DNA from: Alteribacillus persepolensis
GTDB taxonomy: Bacteria; Bacillota; Bacilli; Bacillales; Marinococcaceae
Length of the DNA stretch: 64,000 nucleotides
Reading direction: 5' to 3'
Assembly: GCF_900099605.1 (NCBI RefSeq)
Contig: NZ_FNDK01000015.1
Coordinates: 1-64,000, forward strand
The notes under the pieces are model-generated. The model did not search any database and had not been told where the DNA came from. It saw only the letters and a list, made by a program, of their open reading frames with translations. Shown one piece after another: positions 51,764 through 60,173 of the stretch. The translations under genes and the position numbers were made by a program. Position 1 is the stretch's first letter, and each line of letters starts with the position of its first letter.

Positions 51764-52860
51764 AAAAGTGTGTGTTGCTTGCTTTATTCATCTTTCTTGT
51801 GGGCTGTACAGATCAGCATATTGTTGAAAATGTTGGTTTTGTTCAAGCGTTAGGTTTGGATATGACTGAAGAACAAAGCGAATTTTTAATATCAGCGGTT
51901 GTTCCGCAAATTGAGCCAGACGCAGCGAATGATCGTGAATTTTTAACAACGAAGTCTGACAGCGATAAGGAAGCGATGTTAAGTTTATCGCGGCAGTCTA
52001 ACCGACAAATTGAAAATGGCCAGCTCCGTAATGTATTGTTTGGCGAGGAGACGGCAAAAAACGGTGTGTTAGAACAAATTAATACGATGAACCGTGATCC
52101 GATTTTTGGAACGAGGGTAAAGGTAAGTGTTGTACGCGGAAAGGCTTATGAATTGTTAAGTGAACCGTACACCCAGCATCCACAAGTGAGTGAATACTTG
52201 GATGCTTTAATTGAAAAAGAGTCAAGACTGCACATGGCTCCAGAGACAAGGCTGCATCAATTTACACGAGACTTATATGAAAAAGGAATCGATCCGATAG
52301 CTCCTTTAATAAAAAGAGGGGACGATAAAATAGCGCTTGATGGTATTGCGCTGTTTCGCGGGGATACATACGTTGATAAAATCGACCCGGTTGATGCAAG
52401 AATATTTTTCTTTTTACACGGAAACTTCAGTGCTGGTGCTGTGCATTTGCAGCTGGAGGACGATCGAATAGAAAAAAACGTGCAGCTATTGTTTGATTCC
52501 ATTCGCAACAAGCAGGACATAAATGTGATGAAAGCAGATAATCCAGAAGATATAACCATTGACATAAACGTCCATATTAAAGGAGCATTGTTGGAGTATA
52601 ATGGGCCGTTAGATATTACCGAGGATAAAGGTTTGCATGAGCTGGAGCAGCAATTAGGACAATCAGTAGAAAAGCGTGCTCAGCGTGTTATACAGAAATT
52701 GCAAGCAAAGCAGGTGGACAGCCTTGGTTTAGGAAGACGAGTGAAAAATCATCTGTCCTATCAGCAGTGGAACGGCATGGATTGGCATAAAGTGTACCCT
52801 CAGATAAATGTTCATGTACACGTAAAGGCAGATATTAATGATATTGGGGTGTACAGTTAG
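51760..52860 (+). CDS. Spore germination receptor C subunit (GerC lipoprotein)
   Basis: The 366-residue protein has a lipoprotein signal ending FIFLVGC (lipid-modified Cys at residue 15), followed by the GerC N-terminal block VENVGFVQALGLDMTEE, and a C-terminal domain. GTG 51760 overlaps the B gene stop and follows AGAAGGTG. It completes the receptor operon. Confidence 0.92.
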   Translation: MKKCVLLALFIFLVGCTDQHIVENVGFVQALGLDMTEEQSEFLISAVVPQIEPDAANDREFLTTKSDSDKEAMLSLSRQSNRQIENGQLRNVLFGEETAKNGVLEQINTMNRDPIFGTRVKVSVVRGKAYELLSEPYTQHPQVSEYLDALIEKESRLHMAPETRLHQFTRDLYEKGIDPIAPLIKRGDDKIALDGIALFRGDTYVDKIDPVDARIFFFLHGNFSAGAVHLQLEDDRIEKNVQLLFDSIRNKQDINVMKADNPEDITIDINVHIKGALLEYNGPLDITEDKGLHELEQQLGQSVEKRAQRVIQKLQAKQVDSLGLGRRVKNHLSYQQWNGMDWHKVYPQINVHVHVKADINDIGVYS

Positions 52861-52975
52861 TTAATAGACATAACCCCATTTTGTGATTTAATCTATGTTT
52901 CATAGTTGTCTCACCACACTAGGTTCCTTTCATTCCCATATAATTTATAGAAATGAGAAAAGGAGGGTGAGAACC

Positions 52976-53179
52976 ATGAAACAAAACCCTAAATTAACGC
53001 AGCTGTTAGTACGCCGGTTATTGAAAAAACATGGTGTTGATTTAAAATCGATTGATTTAACGGAGGAAGAAAAAGAACAGTTACGAGAAGTCATTGAAGA
53101 AATTGAAGAAAGCGTCCATGATTTTTTAGAAAAGCAATACACGGTAAGCAGTGAAGAAGCAAACAATCAAGCAGAATAG
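52976..53179 (+). CDS. CotW-like spore coat protein
   Basis: The 67-residue charged helical protein has TQLLVRRLLKKHGVDLKSID followed by TEEEKEQLREVIEEIEESV. That resembles the N-terminal part of B. subtilis CotW (LVQNIFSKHGV, then SDEEKE), from memory. ATG 52976 follows AAAGGAGGGTG; an upstream in-frame ATG (52895) is unsupported. It lies directly before a CotX-family gene, matching the cotVWXYZ neighbourhood in B. subtilis. Confidence 0.7.
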   Translation: MKQNPKLTQLLVRRLLKKHGVDLKSIDLTEEEKEQLREVIEEIEESVHDFLEKQYTVSSEEANNQAE

Positions 53180-53261
53180 AAAAATAAACGATTCTCCTAC
53201 TAGGTTCGTCTAGACGAGAAACAAAAGAATGCATAGGGTATAGTAGAAAGGAGGGACTAAA

Positions 53262-53708
53262 ATGGCAAGAACGAGAAAAAGGCGTTGGGATGCTCTAGAT
53301 CCTTCTATGGACCATTCAGATTGTAAGCCTAGAAGAAGAAGCCGAACACAATCAGGAGAACAAAGCAACAAAACGTTACAGTTGTCAGAAGAGTCTATTC
53401 ATATTGTAGATTCTTGTGATGTAACGATAGAAATGACAGAATTAAAAGCAGCGTTAAGTCTGCAAGCCGGCTTGCAAGCGGTTATCTTGATTCTAGTAAC
53501 AATTACGATTGGTGATTCAGAGAAAGCGGATCGTTTCACACAAGAATTGATTCAAACAGCTAAAATTAAACAGTTAACGTATCAAAACATCGTGGTAGAA
53601 AATAGTCGGGAAGTCACGATTGAAAAGGTTGATACACAATTAGCGGCAAACATTCAATTACTTCTGCAGTTGTTGATTGCCGTAGCAATTGTGATTGACG
53701 TTTTTTAA
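53262..53708 (+). CDS. CotX/CotV family spore coat (crust) protein
   Basis: The 148-residue protein has a basic N terminus (residues 1-40) and two related CotX repeats: VDSCDVTIEMTELKAALSLQ and VENSREVTIEKVDTQLAANI, each followed by a hydrophobic LQ-rich helix. This pattern defines the CotX domain of the spore crust. ATG 53262 follows AAAGGAGGG. Confidence 0.88.
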   Translation: MARTRKRRWDALDPSMDHSDCKPRRRSRTQSGEQSNKTLQLSEESIHIVDSCDVTIEMTELKAALSLQAGLQAVILILVTITIGDSEKADRFTQELIQTAKIKQLTYQNIVVENSREVTIEKVDTQLAANIQLLLQLLIAVAIVIDVF

Positions 53709-53720
53709 TACGAGATGTGG

Positions 53721-53767
53721 GGCGGAAAAAAACAGAACGGTATTACATCGTTCTATTTCTTTCCGCC
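53721..53767 (+). terminator. Long hairpin after the CotX-like gene
   Basis: A nearly complete 19-bp stem pairs GGCGGAAA...AGAACG (53721-53739) with CGTTCT...TTTCCGCC (53749-53767) with two mismatches. The T-rich sequence after it is delayed (TTGTTTTT). It is probably a terminator. Confidence 0.5.
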
Positions 53768-53824
53768 GATTCTTGTTTTTAGGTATGATAGAAAAAAGCA
53801 TATGATAAGAAAGGTAATTTTGTT

Positions 53825-54556
53825 ATGCTCATCGATTTATTGGTTGTTTCTCTCGTATTATTTCTAGGAAGTTTTTTGCAAGGAGCCAGTGGTTTCGGGT
53901 TTGGCCTGTTTGCGATGAGCTTTCTTCCATTTTTATTTACAGTAAAGGACAGCACGTTACTAGTTGTTTCACTAGCTCTGATTACTTCTCTGAGTATTTT
54001 TATGAAAGTGTATAAGCATATACATATACAAACGTTGCTATATTTACTGGCAGCAGCTGTGGTTGGAAGGTTGGGAGCTTTTTTCATTCTGCACAACTTC
54101 GGAGATATGGATGTATTAAAAAAACTACTAGGATTTGTTTTAATTGCTATGGTTGTGTACATCTTTATGCCAAAAGGGTCCGAAGAGAAGCGGCAGAAGT
54201 CTTCCGTCCTACCTCTAGTTTTAGGGTTTTTAGGCGGATTTATTGGCGGCTTGTTTGTAGTGGGAGGGCCGTTTTTTGTTTTTTATTTTCTTATTGCTTG
54301 TAAAGATAAATATGCGTACACAGCGAATTTACAAGCTGCATTTGTCGTATCAAATGTTGTAACGGTGGTTATGCATGGTGTAAGCGGAGACTTTAACATA
54401 GACTTTATTTACTATTTCCTTATCGGCGTTGTCAGTGTGTTATTAGGTACACGTTTTGGCATGATGTGGCTCGAGAAGTTGTCCCAAGAGCATGTGAAGA
54501 GAATTGCTGGCATTATTGTCGGGATATCAGGGGTAAATTTAATTCTCTTTTCGTAG
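53825..54556 (+). CDS. TauE/SafE (TSUP) family membrane transporter
   Basis: The 243-residue protein has seven to eight membrane segments and the family repeats GSFLQGASGFGFGLFAMSFL (about 15-34) and LGFLGGFIGGLFVVGGPFFV (about 135-155). Members export sulfite, sulfoacetate or other small anions; the substrate here is unknown. ATG 53825 follows AGAAAGG. Confidence 0.88.
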   Translation: MLIDLLVVSLVLFLGSFLQGASGFGFGLFAMSFLPFLFTVKDSTLLVVSLALITSLSIFMKVYKHIHIQTLLYLLAAAVVGRLGAFFILHNFGDMDVLKKLLGFVLIAMVVYIFMPKGSEEKRQKSSVLPLVLGFLGGFIGGLFVVGGPFFVFYFLIACKDKYAYTANLQAAFVVSNVVTVVMHGVSGDFNIDFIYYFLIGVVSVLLGTRFGMMWLEKLSQEHVKRIAGIIVGISGVNLILFS

Positions 54557-54575
54557 AAAGAAGAGGGTGAAAAGA

Positions 54576-54944
54576 ATGAGAAGAGAACAAAAGCAGACGG
54601 TAGATTCACAGTATATTCAACAACACTTGGCGAATGAGCGAACGTATTTGGCATGGATACGCACATCGATTGCGATTATGGGGGTAGGCTTTTTTGCGAC
54701 AAGTCTTCATTTTACGACGCCGTTAAGCGGCTATTATGAAGAATTTATGGCTATTCTTATCAGTGCTATTGCTTTTGTGATAGGCATTGTTATTATATCG
54801 ATTTCTTCTTATATATATATAAAGAACAGACGAACCATTAACAGTGGACAGTACCGCTCTTCAAATCTGCCTATTATTTTTACCAGCATATTAATGGTTC
54901 TGCTTTTAGCTCTTTTGTTGACGTACTTTCTTACCTATAATTAA
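54576..54944 (+). CDS. DUF202 family membrane protein (YidH-like)
   Basis: The 122-residue protein has three membrane segments after the family motif LANERTYLAWIRTSIAIMGV (residues about 16-35). ATG 54576 follows AAGAGGGTG; a GTG at 54567 overlaps that site. It lies 19 bp after the TSUP gene, probably the same transcript. Function unknown. Confidence 0.87.
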   Translation: MRREQKQTVDSQYIQQHLANERTYLAWIRTSIAIMGVGFFATSLHFTTPLSGYYEEFMAILISAIAFVIGIVIISISSYIYIKNRRTINSGQYRSSNLPIIFTSILMVLLLALLLTYFLTYN

Positions 54945-54949
54945 AACAA

Positions 54950-54979
54950 CGAGGCAGGGATGCTGAAAATCCTGCCTCG
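54950..54979. terminator. Bidirectional terminator between DUF202 and amidase genes
   Basis: CGAGGCAGG (54950-54958) pairs with CCTGCCTCG (54971-54979). T-rich tracts lie on both outer sides, so it can serve both converging genes. Confidence 0.65.
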
Positions 54980-54989
54980 TCGATGTGTT

Positions 54990-56672
54990 TTACCATTCAT
55001 AATAGTTCACGATACCATCGTACACAGCGTCTGCTGCTATCTCTTCATAATTTGTCTGCTTCATACGACTGGCGTCCTGGGTATTTGTCAGAAATCCTAA
55101 TTCAATCAGTGTACTAGGCATTGTTGTGTTTCGAATGACAAAAAAGTTCCCTGCTGCGACACGTCTGTCGCTCATTTCAGTTTGTTCGACTAGTTCTTTT
55201 TGAATAGAAGCTGCTAAAGCTTCACTTTCTTTTGCTTCATAGTTCGTATGGTAAAACGTTTCCGCACCTTCTGCCGTTGGAGAAGCTGCATTGGCGTGAA
55301 TGCTTACAAATGAATCGGCGTTTTCATTCTCTGCTATTTGCACTCTTTCGTTCAATTCTAAGAATGTGTCATCACGCCGCGTCATGACGACGTCAACACC
55401 TGCATCTTGCAAACGTTCCTCAACTTCTAATGATACGTCTAAAACGACTTCTTTTTCGATTAACCCATTACCGACTGCTCCGCTGTCATGTCCGCCGTGA
55501 CCGGCATCAATGACAATCGTTTGCTCTGCCAGACTATTTTTTTCCGGATCTTTTTCAAGGAGATAATAACGGTGAACATACCCTTTGCTTCCTTGGTAGT
55601 TGACGAGTGCCCAATCTTCATTGGCGTAATCATATATTTCAACGATGTCGTCTTCATTGAGCGTGCCTACTTTTTCACTGTCAGCATTTGCTTGTTGACG
55701 AATGTTTAAATCATCAACAGTAGACTTTCCAAGGGCAATCGTTTCTTCATTGTTTCCATTATTTTGATTTGGCGGAGTGCTGGTATTTGTATCATCAGGA
55801 TTTTGTTCGTCTGTATTTGTAACATATGAATGATACACATACACCCACTTGCCATTATGTTCTGTCTTTAACCACTCGCCGTTTGTTTCATAAATGTCGA
55901 TAGCGGTGCCGTCATTGAATTCTGTATCTGTTTCATATTCCATACCTGGACCTGTTCTAGCATTTAAGGTGCCATCCACACTCACTTCGCCCTCAAATTC
56001 AATGTTTTTTTCATCTAAGTCCTCACTAGAAGGAGTGTTGTTCTCTTCTGTATAGTCAGGCACGTCGGATTGGTGCTGCATGGCGCGGGCAAGATAAGCG
56101 GATAATTCTGCTCTTGTCGCCTTTTCATTTGGCCTGAAATACGATGCTTCTTCGATGATATGATGTTCTGCTAACGCTGATATGTATGTACTGGCCCAAA
56201 AATCGGAGGATATATCCTCATAAGCAAGGTTTTGCTCCGCTTCTACGGATTCTTCTTCAAAGAAAGCTCTGCCGATGACAGCAGCGACTTGTGCCCGTGA
56301 AATGTCACCGTTAGGGTCAAACCGTCCATCTTCCTTTCCTGTAAACACCTCTAACGCACTGGCTTCTTCAATATGATGAAATGCCCAAAAATCAGTGTTA
56401 ACGTCAGTAAACGTAGGGGTACCGGGAGCTGGATGTTGAGACGGCAGTGCGTTTGTCATCATTTTTGCAGCTTGAGCACGCGACACGTTTTCTTCTGGAC
56501 CGTAGTTGCCAGAAGGGCGGCCGTCTACAATTCCTTGTTCATGTAGAAACGTGATTTCTTCATTTGCCCAATAGTCTGATGATACATCGTTAAAACCTTC
56601 TGCATTGTTTATTGGAAGCAATAGAACGACAGCTAAAGCAATAGTCATGTAATAAAAGGGTTTCTTCCACAT
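54990..56672 (-). CDS. Secreted N-acetylmuramoyl-L-alanine amidase with SLH and SH3 domains
   Basis: The 560-residue exported protein cleaves the amide bond between muramic acid and the stem peptide. A signal peptide (1-26) is followed by three SLH repeats (about 27-80, 86-140, 148-205; SSDYWANEEITFLHEQGIV and two similar) for wall anchoring. Two bacterial SH3 domains follow (about 230-285 and 315-375, NARTGPGMEY and NIRQQANADSEKV), and an Amidase_3 domain (about 385-558) has the zinc ligands in IDAGHGGHD, SLEVEERL-following NERV and VSIHANA. It is strongly acidic. ATG 56672 follows AAAGGAGGAG; the frame runs further upstream without support. Confidence 0.92.
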   Translation of the reverse strand: MWKKPFYYMTIALAVVLLLPINNAEGFNDVSSDYWANEEITFLHEQGIVDGRPSGNYGPEENVSRAQAAKMMTNALPSQHPAPGTPTFTDVNTDFWAFHHIEEASALEVFTGKEDGRFDPNGDISRAQVAAVIGRAFFEEESVEAEQNLAYEDISSDFWASTYISALAEHHIIEEASYFRPNEKATRAELSAYLARAMQHQSDVPDYTEENNTPSSEDLDEKNIEFEGEVSVDGTLNARTGPGMEYETDTEFNDGTAIDIYETNGEWLKTEHNGKWVYVYHSYVTNTDEQNPDDTNTSTPPNQNNGNNEETIALGKSTVDDLNIRQQANADSEKVGTLNEDDIVEIYDYANEDWALVNYQGSKGYVHRYYLLEKDPEKNSLAEQTIVIDAGHGGHDSGAVGNGLIEKEVVLDVSLEVEERLQDAGVDVVMTRRDDTFLELNERVQIAENENADSFVSIHANAASPTAEGAETFYHTNYEAKESEALAASIQKELVEQTEMSDRRVAAGNFFVIRNTTMPSTLIELGFLTNTQDASRMKQTNYEEIAADAVYDGIVNYYEW

Positions 56673-56904
56673 GATATGCTCTCCTCCTTTCCTTTTTATT
56701 GTTTCAAAGGATATATATACCAAAAAATAACCTGTGATTAGGATACCATGTGATAGATAGGGAGACTAGTTATTACAGAAGAATTTCATATGAAAAAATG
56801 TCAAAGAAGACGCAGCTGGCACCAAGTGAGCCTTCAGATGCCGCTGGATTGCCGCGCTGCGTGTGTGCGGTTTTCCTCGACGTGCTGTTCTTTTCCAACA
56901 GTGC

Positions 56905-56937
56905 AAAAAAAGAGCTGTTCTTTTTGAACAACTCTTT
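56905..56937 (-). terminator. Terminator of the AGCS symporter gene
   Basis: AAAGAG-TGTTC (56909-56920) pairs with GAACA-CTCTTT (56926-56937) with one mismatch; on the minus strand it ends in TTTTTTT. Confidence 0.75.
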
Positions 56938-56951
56938 TTCTGCCCTTTTCA

Positions 56952-58400
56952 TTATTTATCATTAGAGCGCTTAGGTTTTTTATTCCATGCTTCAATATTG
57001 TTTAATCCTGGTATGCTGTCATTGTAAAAGACAGGTTCTTTTCCGCGTTTTCTTTGTTCTTGGTAATCATCCAGTGCAAGCAAGGCAATTCTTGTAAGCA
57101 GAGCGATAGCAATTAAGTTGACAAGTGCCATTGATCCCATAAAGACGTCTGCTAATGCCCAAATAATTTGTAATTCGCTCATTGCACCTACCATTACCAT
57201 GATTAAAAAAGCAATACGAAAGATTTGAACATAGACAGGATTCTCAGACATAAATTCGATGTTGGCTTCCCCGTAATAATAGTTTCCTAGTAATGAACTA
57301 AACGCAAAGAAGAAAATAGCGATAACAACAAATGTTTGCGCCCAGTCGCCTAAATGTGTGTTAAGAGCTAATTGTGTTAACTGAATGCCGTCGGATGCAC
57401 TAGAAGTATGCGTACCAGATAAAATGATAAGAAATGCAGTGGAACTGCAAATAATTAATGTATCAGTGAATACTCCAAGTGTTTGGACTAACCCTTGTTT
57501 TACAGGATGACTAACATGCGCTGTTGCTGCAGCATTTGGTGCACTCCCCATACCGGCTTCATTTGAGAATAAGCCGCGCTGCACACCATTCATAACCGCA
57601 GCACCTAAGCCGCCTCCGGCAATTTCTTGAAGGCCGAATGCGTTGCTGACGATGAGGGAAATCACTTCAGGCATAGCTCCGATATTTAGAATCATAACGA
57701 TGAGAGCCACAATAATATAAATGATGGCAAAAAAAGGAACGACAAACTCCGCCACAACTGCAATTCGGCGAATCCCGCCAAAAATGACAATCCCGATTAA
57801 TACAGCAATAGCACTGCCAATCCAGCCGGGATGAATGTCATATGCTCCTGTGAATGCTTGTGAAATAGTATTTGTTTGTACAGCATTAAATATGAGACCA
57901 AAACACAAAGTAATCAAAATCGCAAACAATACACCCATCCAACGCATGCCAAGTGCTTTTTCCATGTAGTAAGCAGGTCCGCCGCGAAAGCCGTCTTTAT
58001 CTTTTACCTTATACATTTGTGCTAATGTACTTTCGACAAACCCGGTAGCTGCCCCGACAAGTGCGATCATCCACATCCAAAACACAGCACCTGGCCCGCC
58101 GGCTGTAATAGCTAGTGCGACACCAGCAAGGTTCCCTGTTCCTACACGAGCTGCTGTTGAGATTGTAAAGGCTTGAAAGGCAGTGGTCCCTTGCTTTTTT
58201 TTAAAATTGGTGCGGTCAGTTCCTTTAAAAAGCAAAACCACCATTTCTTTTAACATTCGAAATTGCACAAATCGAGTTTTAATGGTAAAAAAGACACCTA
58301 AAAACAAAAGCAGCCCAACAAGAATATACGTCCATAAAATGTCATTGCTGACACTAACAACGTCGCCGAGCCACGTGTCCATTGTTAACCACGTATCCAT
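56952..58400 (-). CDS. Sodium:alanine/glycine symporter (AGCS family)
   Basis: This 482-residue sodium-coupled amino acid symporter has about eleven membrane segments. Family blocks: ISTAARVGTGNLAGVALAI (about 81-100), GGPAYYMEKALGMRWMG, and GLFSNEAGMGSAPNAAATA near 270. ATG 58400 follows AAAGGAGTG. It stands alone. Confidence 0.93.
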   Translation of the reverse strand: MDTWLTMDTWLGDVVSVSNDILWTYILVGLLLFLGVFFTIKTRFVQFRMLKEMVVLLFKGTDRTNFKKKQGTTAFQAFTISTAARVGTGNLAGVALAITAGGPGAVFWMWMIALVGAATGFVESTLAQMYKVKDKDGFRGGPAYYMEKALGMRWMGVLFAILITLCFGLIFNAVQTNTISQAFTGAYDIHPGWIGSAIAVLIGIVIFGGIRRIAVVAEFVVPFFAIIYIIVALIVMILNIGAMPEVISLIVSNAFGLQEIAGGGLGAAVMNGVQRGLFSNEAGMGSAPNAAATAHVSHPVKQGLVQTLGVFTDTLIICSSTAFLIILSGTHTSSASDGIQLTQLALNTHLGDWAQTFVVIAIFFFAFSSLLGNYYYGEANIEFMSENPVYVQIFRIAFLIMVMVGAMSELQIIWALADVFMGSMALVNLIAIALLTRIALLALDDYQEQRKRGKEPVFYNDSIPGLNNIEAWNKKPKRSNDK

Positions 58401-58549
58401 GATATCACTCCTTTTATTAGCCTACACTACATCCTACAAAATAACTGTAGAAATATTCAAATATTTGTTGCGGATTCATGTTAAATAACGCTTATATCCT
58501 TTATGTTTGCGAGGCATACTAAACCTCGAAAGTAAAGGAGGGAAGAGCA

Positions 58550-58786
58550 TTGCACAAACCAAAACCGGACGATCGTTCCAATAACGCCGAAAGAATTGAA
58601 AACAACATTGGCCACACGATGCAAAATCTAAATGAAGCACGTGACTTCGCCAAAGCACATGCTGATGAGCTGAGCGAAACAGATAAACGGCGGATTGAAG
58701 AAAAAAATCAACGCCGTGAACGAGCAATAGAAGGCATGCGTGAAGAAATCAAAGATGAAGTTCACGATCAGCAGCATCGTTCTTAA
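58550..58786 (+). CDS. tlp: Small acid-soluble spore protein Tlp
   Basis: The 78-residue hydrophilic protein matches Tlp: PKPDDRSNNAERIENNIGHT at the N terminus and KRRIEEKNQRRERAIEGMRE in the second half. Start TTG 58550 follows AAAGGAGGG. Expected expression is in the forespore. A strong terminator follows. Confidence 0.9.
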   Translation: MHKPKPDDRSNNAERIENNIGHTMQNLNEARDFAKAHADELSETDKRRIEEKNQRRERAIEGMREEIKDEVHDQQHRS

Positions 58787-58794
58787 AAAAACAC

Positions 58795-58832
58795 GACAGG
58801 TGTATGGAGGCGATTCATACACCTGTCTTTTT
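58795..58832 (+). terminator. Terminator of tlp
   Basis: GACAGGTGTATG (58795-58806) pairs with CATACACCTGTC (58816-58827), followed by TTTTT. Confidence 0.9.
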
Positions 58833-58855
58833 CATATAATAAAGCGCGGTATAAC

Positions 58856-59485
58856 TCATTTACCTTCTATATATTGTTTAATCACGTCTAAATGAGCAAA
58901 AACACTAGGTTCTAACCGGCGATTATACAAAATCGCTGCTGGGTGATAAATCGGAATAATCGTAAAGGCTTTTTCGCTGAATTGGTACATATTGTTCTCC
59001 CAGTCCGCTAAATAACGAATGGGTGAAGTAATGGGAATACCAGTCACTTCCTGCATTCGCGGTGATGTTCCGAGCAGCCTCCAGTAAGCAATTCTTCCCA
59101 TTGGTGCAATAACAGGCGGCGCCGTGTGTTTGATTTCTGCATCCAGGATTGGTGCATGAGCAGCAATTTCTTTCTGATTAGGTGTACGATTATATTTACG
59201 CAATATGTTCTGGGAGGAGCGTTTCCATTTGAACGGCCTGCTGCGAACAGCGCTTGTAATATAGACATCATTACGGTCGAGATTTAAATATGTAAGATAG
59301 CGGTCAAATTCTTTTCCGGCTCTCCCGCTAAAAGGAATACCATTATGTATTTCAGTTTCTCCCGGCGCTTCGCCAACAAACATTATTCGCGGGTTTAAAC
59401 TGCCTCGTCCATATAAAAAACCTTCGCAATCAAAAGGTTCCATCCGTTGTTGACATGTAGCAATAAGCTCATCTGAAAGAAACAT
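58856..59485 (-). CDS. Uracil-DNA glycosylase superfamily protein
   Basis: The 209-residue protein has the motif GEAPGETEIHNGIPFSGRAG (residues 37-56), as in family 4 and 5 glycosylases, and the late motif YHPAAILYNRRLEP near 177. Family 4 enzymes hold a [4Fe-4S] cluster with four Cys; here only Cys11 and Cys20 are present in the whole protein, so a canonical cluster is unlikely. ATG 59485 has a weak AAAGGAG upstream. Probably a DNA repair enzyme, but activity on uracil is uncertain. Confidence 0.8.
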   Translation of the reverse strand: MFLSDELIATCQQRMEPFDCEGFLYGRGSLNPRIMFVGEAPGETEIHNGIPFSGRAGKEFDRYLTYLNLDRNDVYITSAVRSRPFKWKRSSQNILRKYNRTPNQKEIAAHAPILDAEIKHTAPPVIAPMGRIAYWRLLGTSPRMQEVTGIPITSPIRYLADWENNMYQFSEKAFTIIPIYHPAAILYNRRLEPSVFAHLDVIKQYIEGK

Positions 59486-59627
59486 GTCTAGACTCCTTTA
59501 TTGGTGACTTTCCATGCATAAAAAGGAAGCTGCTCGTGAAGAACCGCTTCTATAGATAATACTATAAATAAAGCATGACTGAAAGGTGGGAATGGTGTTG
59601 TTCCATCTCTTCTTTAAACATAATGTG

Positions 59628-59900
59628 GCTGGGACAAAACCCAGTAAATAAAGAGGGCGCTCACTATTGTGGGGATTTTCGGCGTAAAAGGGCAGGTAGT
59701 ACAAAAATACATTCGCTCGAACCACTTCGATTACAAGTGCGGCATCCATTCCAGCGACGCTTTGCGTGCTTTTACTGTGTCTTCTTTGCCGCCGGGCAAG
59801 GCTTCAGTGAACCGGCGAAAAATCCCTCGCCGGTGGATCTTCAGTTCTTGCTTTTCCCGAAGGCGTATCATGTTTTTGGACAATCCATGTGTTCAACAAT
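59628..59900. repeat. Noncoding structured stretch, probable dispersed repeat
   Basis: The stretch begins GGCTGGGACAAAACCCAG and includes TTCGATTACAAGTGCGG and ACGCTTTGCGTGCTTTTACTG. It also holds a perfect hairpin ACCGGCGA/TCGCCGGT at 59813-59836. I recall a similar GGCTGGGACAAAAC element scattered in Bacillales genomes, but no second copy is in the window. The 480-bp interval 59486-59966 has no convincing gene on either strand. Confidence 0.4.
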
Positions 59901-59966
59901 TGTGAGGTCTTTGGTTTTCTGTGATCAGGATGTCACAGCTGGCCCATCAGCCAGCTGCGAACTGTT

Positions 59967-60143
59967 TTATTCTAAGGTTCGGTTATTTTCATCAACATCA
60001 AACGCTGTTTCAGGCTCTGGTTTTTCTCCTGCTTGCAAAATACCGTCTCCACCACATACACTGCATGTATATTTCCATTGTTCGTCATCCATTAACAGCC
60101 CAGTGCCGTCACAGGCACGGCATGTATTTTCATGAAGATTCAT
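59967..60143 (-). CDS. Small CxxCxGxG zinc-finger-like protein
   Basis: A 58-residue frame starts at ATG 60143 behind AAAGGAGCG and ends with TAA at 59967. It carries two CxxCxGxG motifs, CRACDGTGLL and CSVCGGDGIL, like the zinc-binding repeats of DnaJ or anti-TRAP, followed by an acidic tail. It starts 30 bp after the aconitase stop in the same direction, so it is probably co-transcribed. Function unknown; a zinc or Fe-S related role is a guess. Confidence 0.75.
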   Translation of the reverse strand: MNLHENTCRACDGTGLLMDDEQWKYTCSVCGGDGILQAGEKPEPETAFDVDENNRTLE

Positions 60144-60173
60144 GACTGTTTCGCTCCTTTAAGGGAGTTTCTG

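Noticed and set aside
56750-56965. A 71-residue ORF between the amidase and the symporter genes
   Set aside because: No ribosome binding site, and it reads through the terminator of the symporter gene.
59575-60135. A 186-residue plus-strand ORF
   Set aside because: It lacks a start signal, has no family resemblance, and runs antisense through the convincing 58-residue zinc-motif gene.
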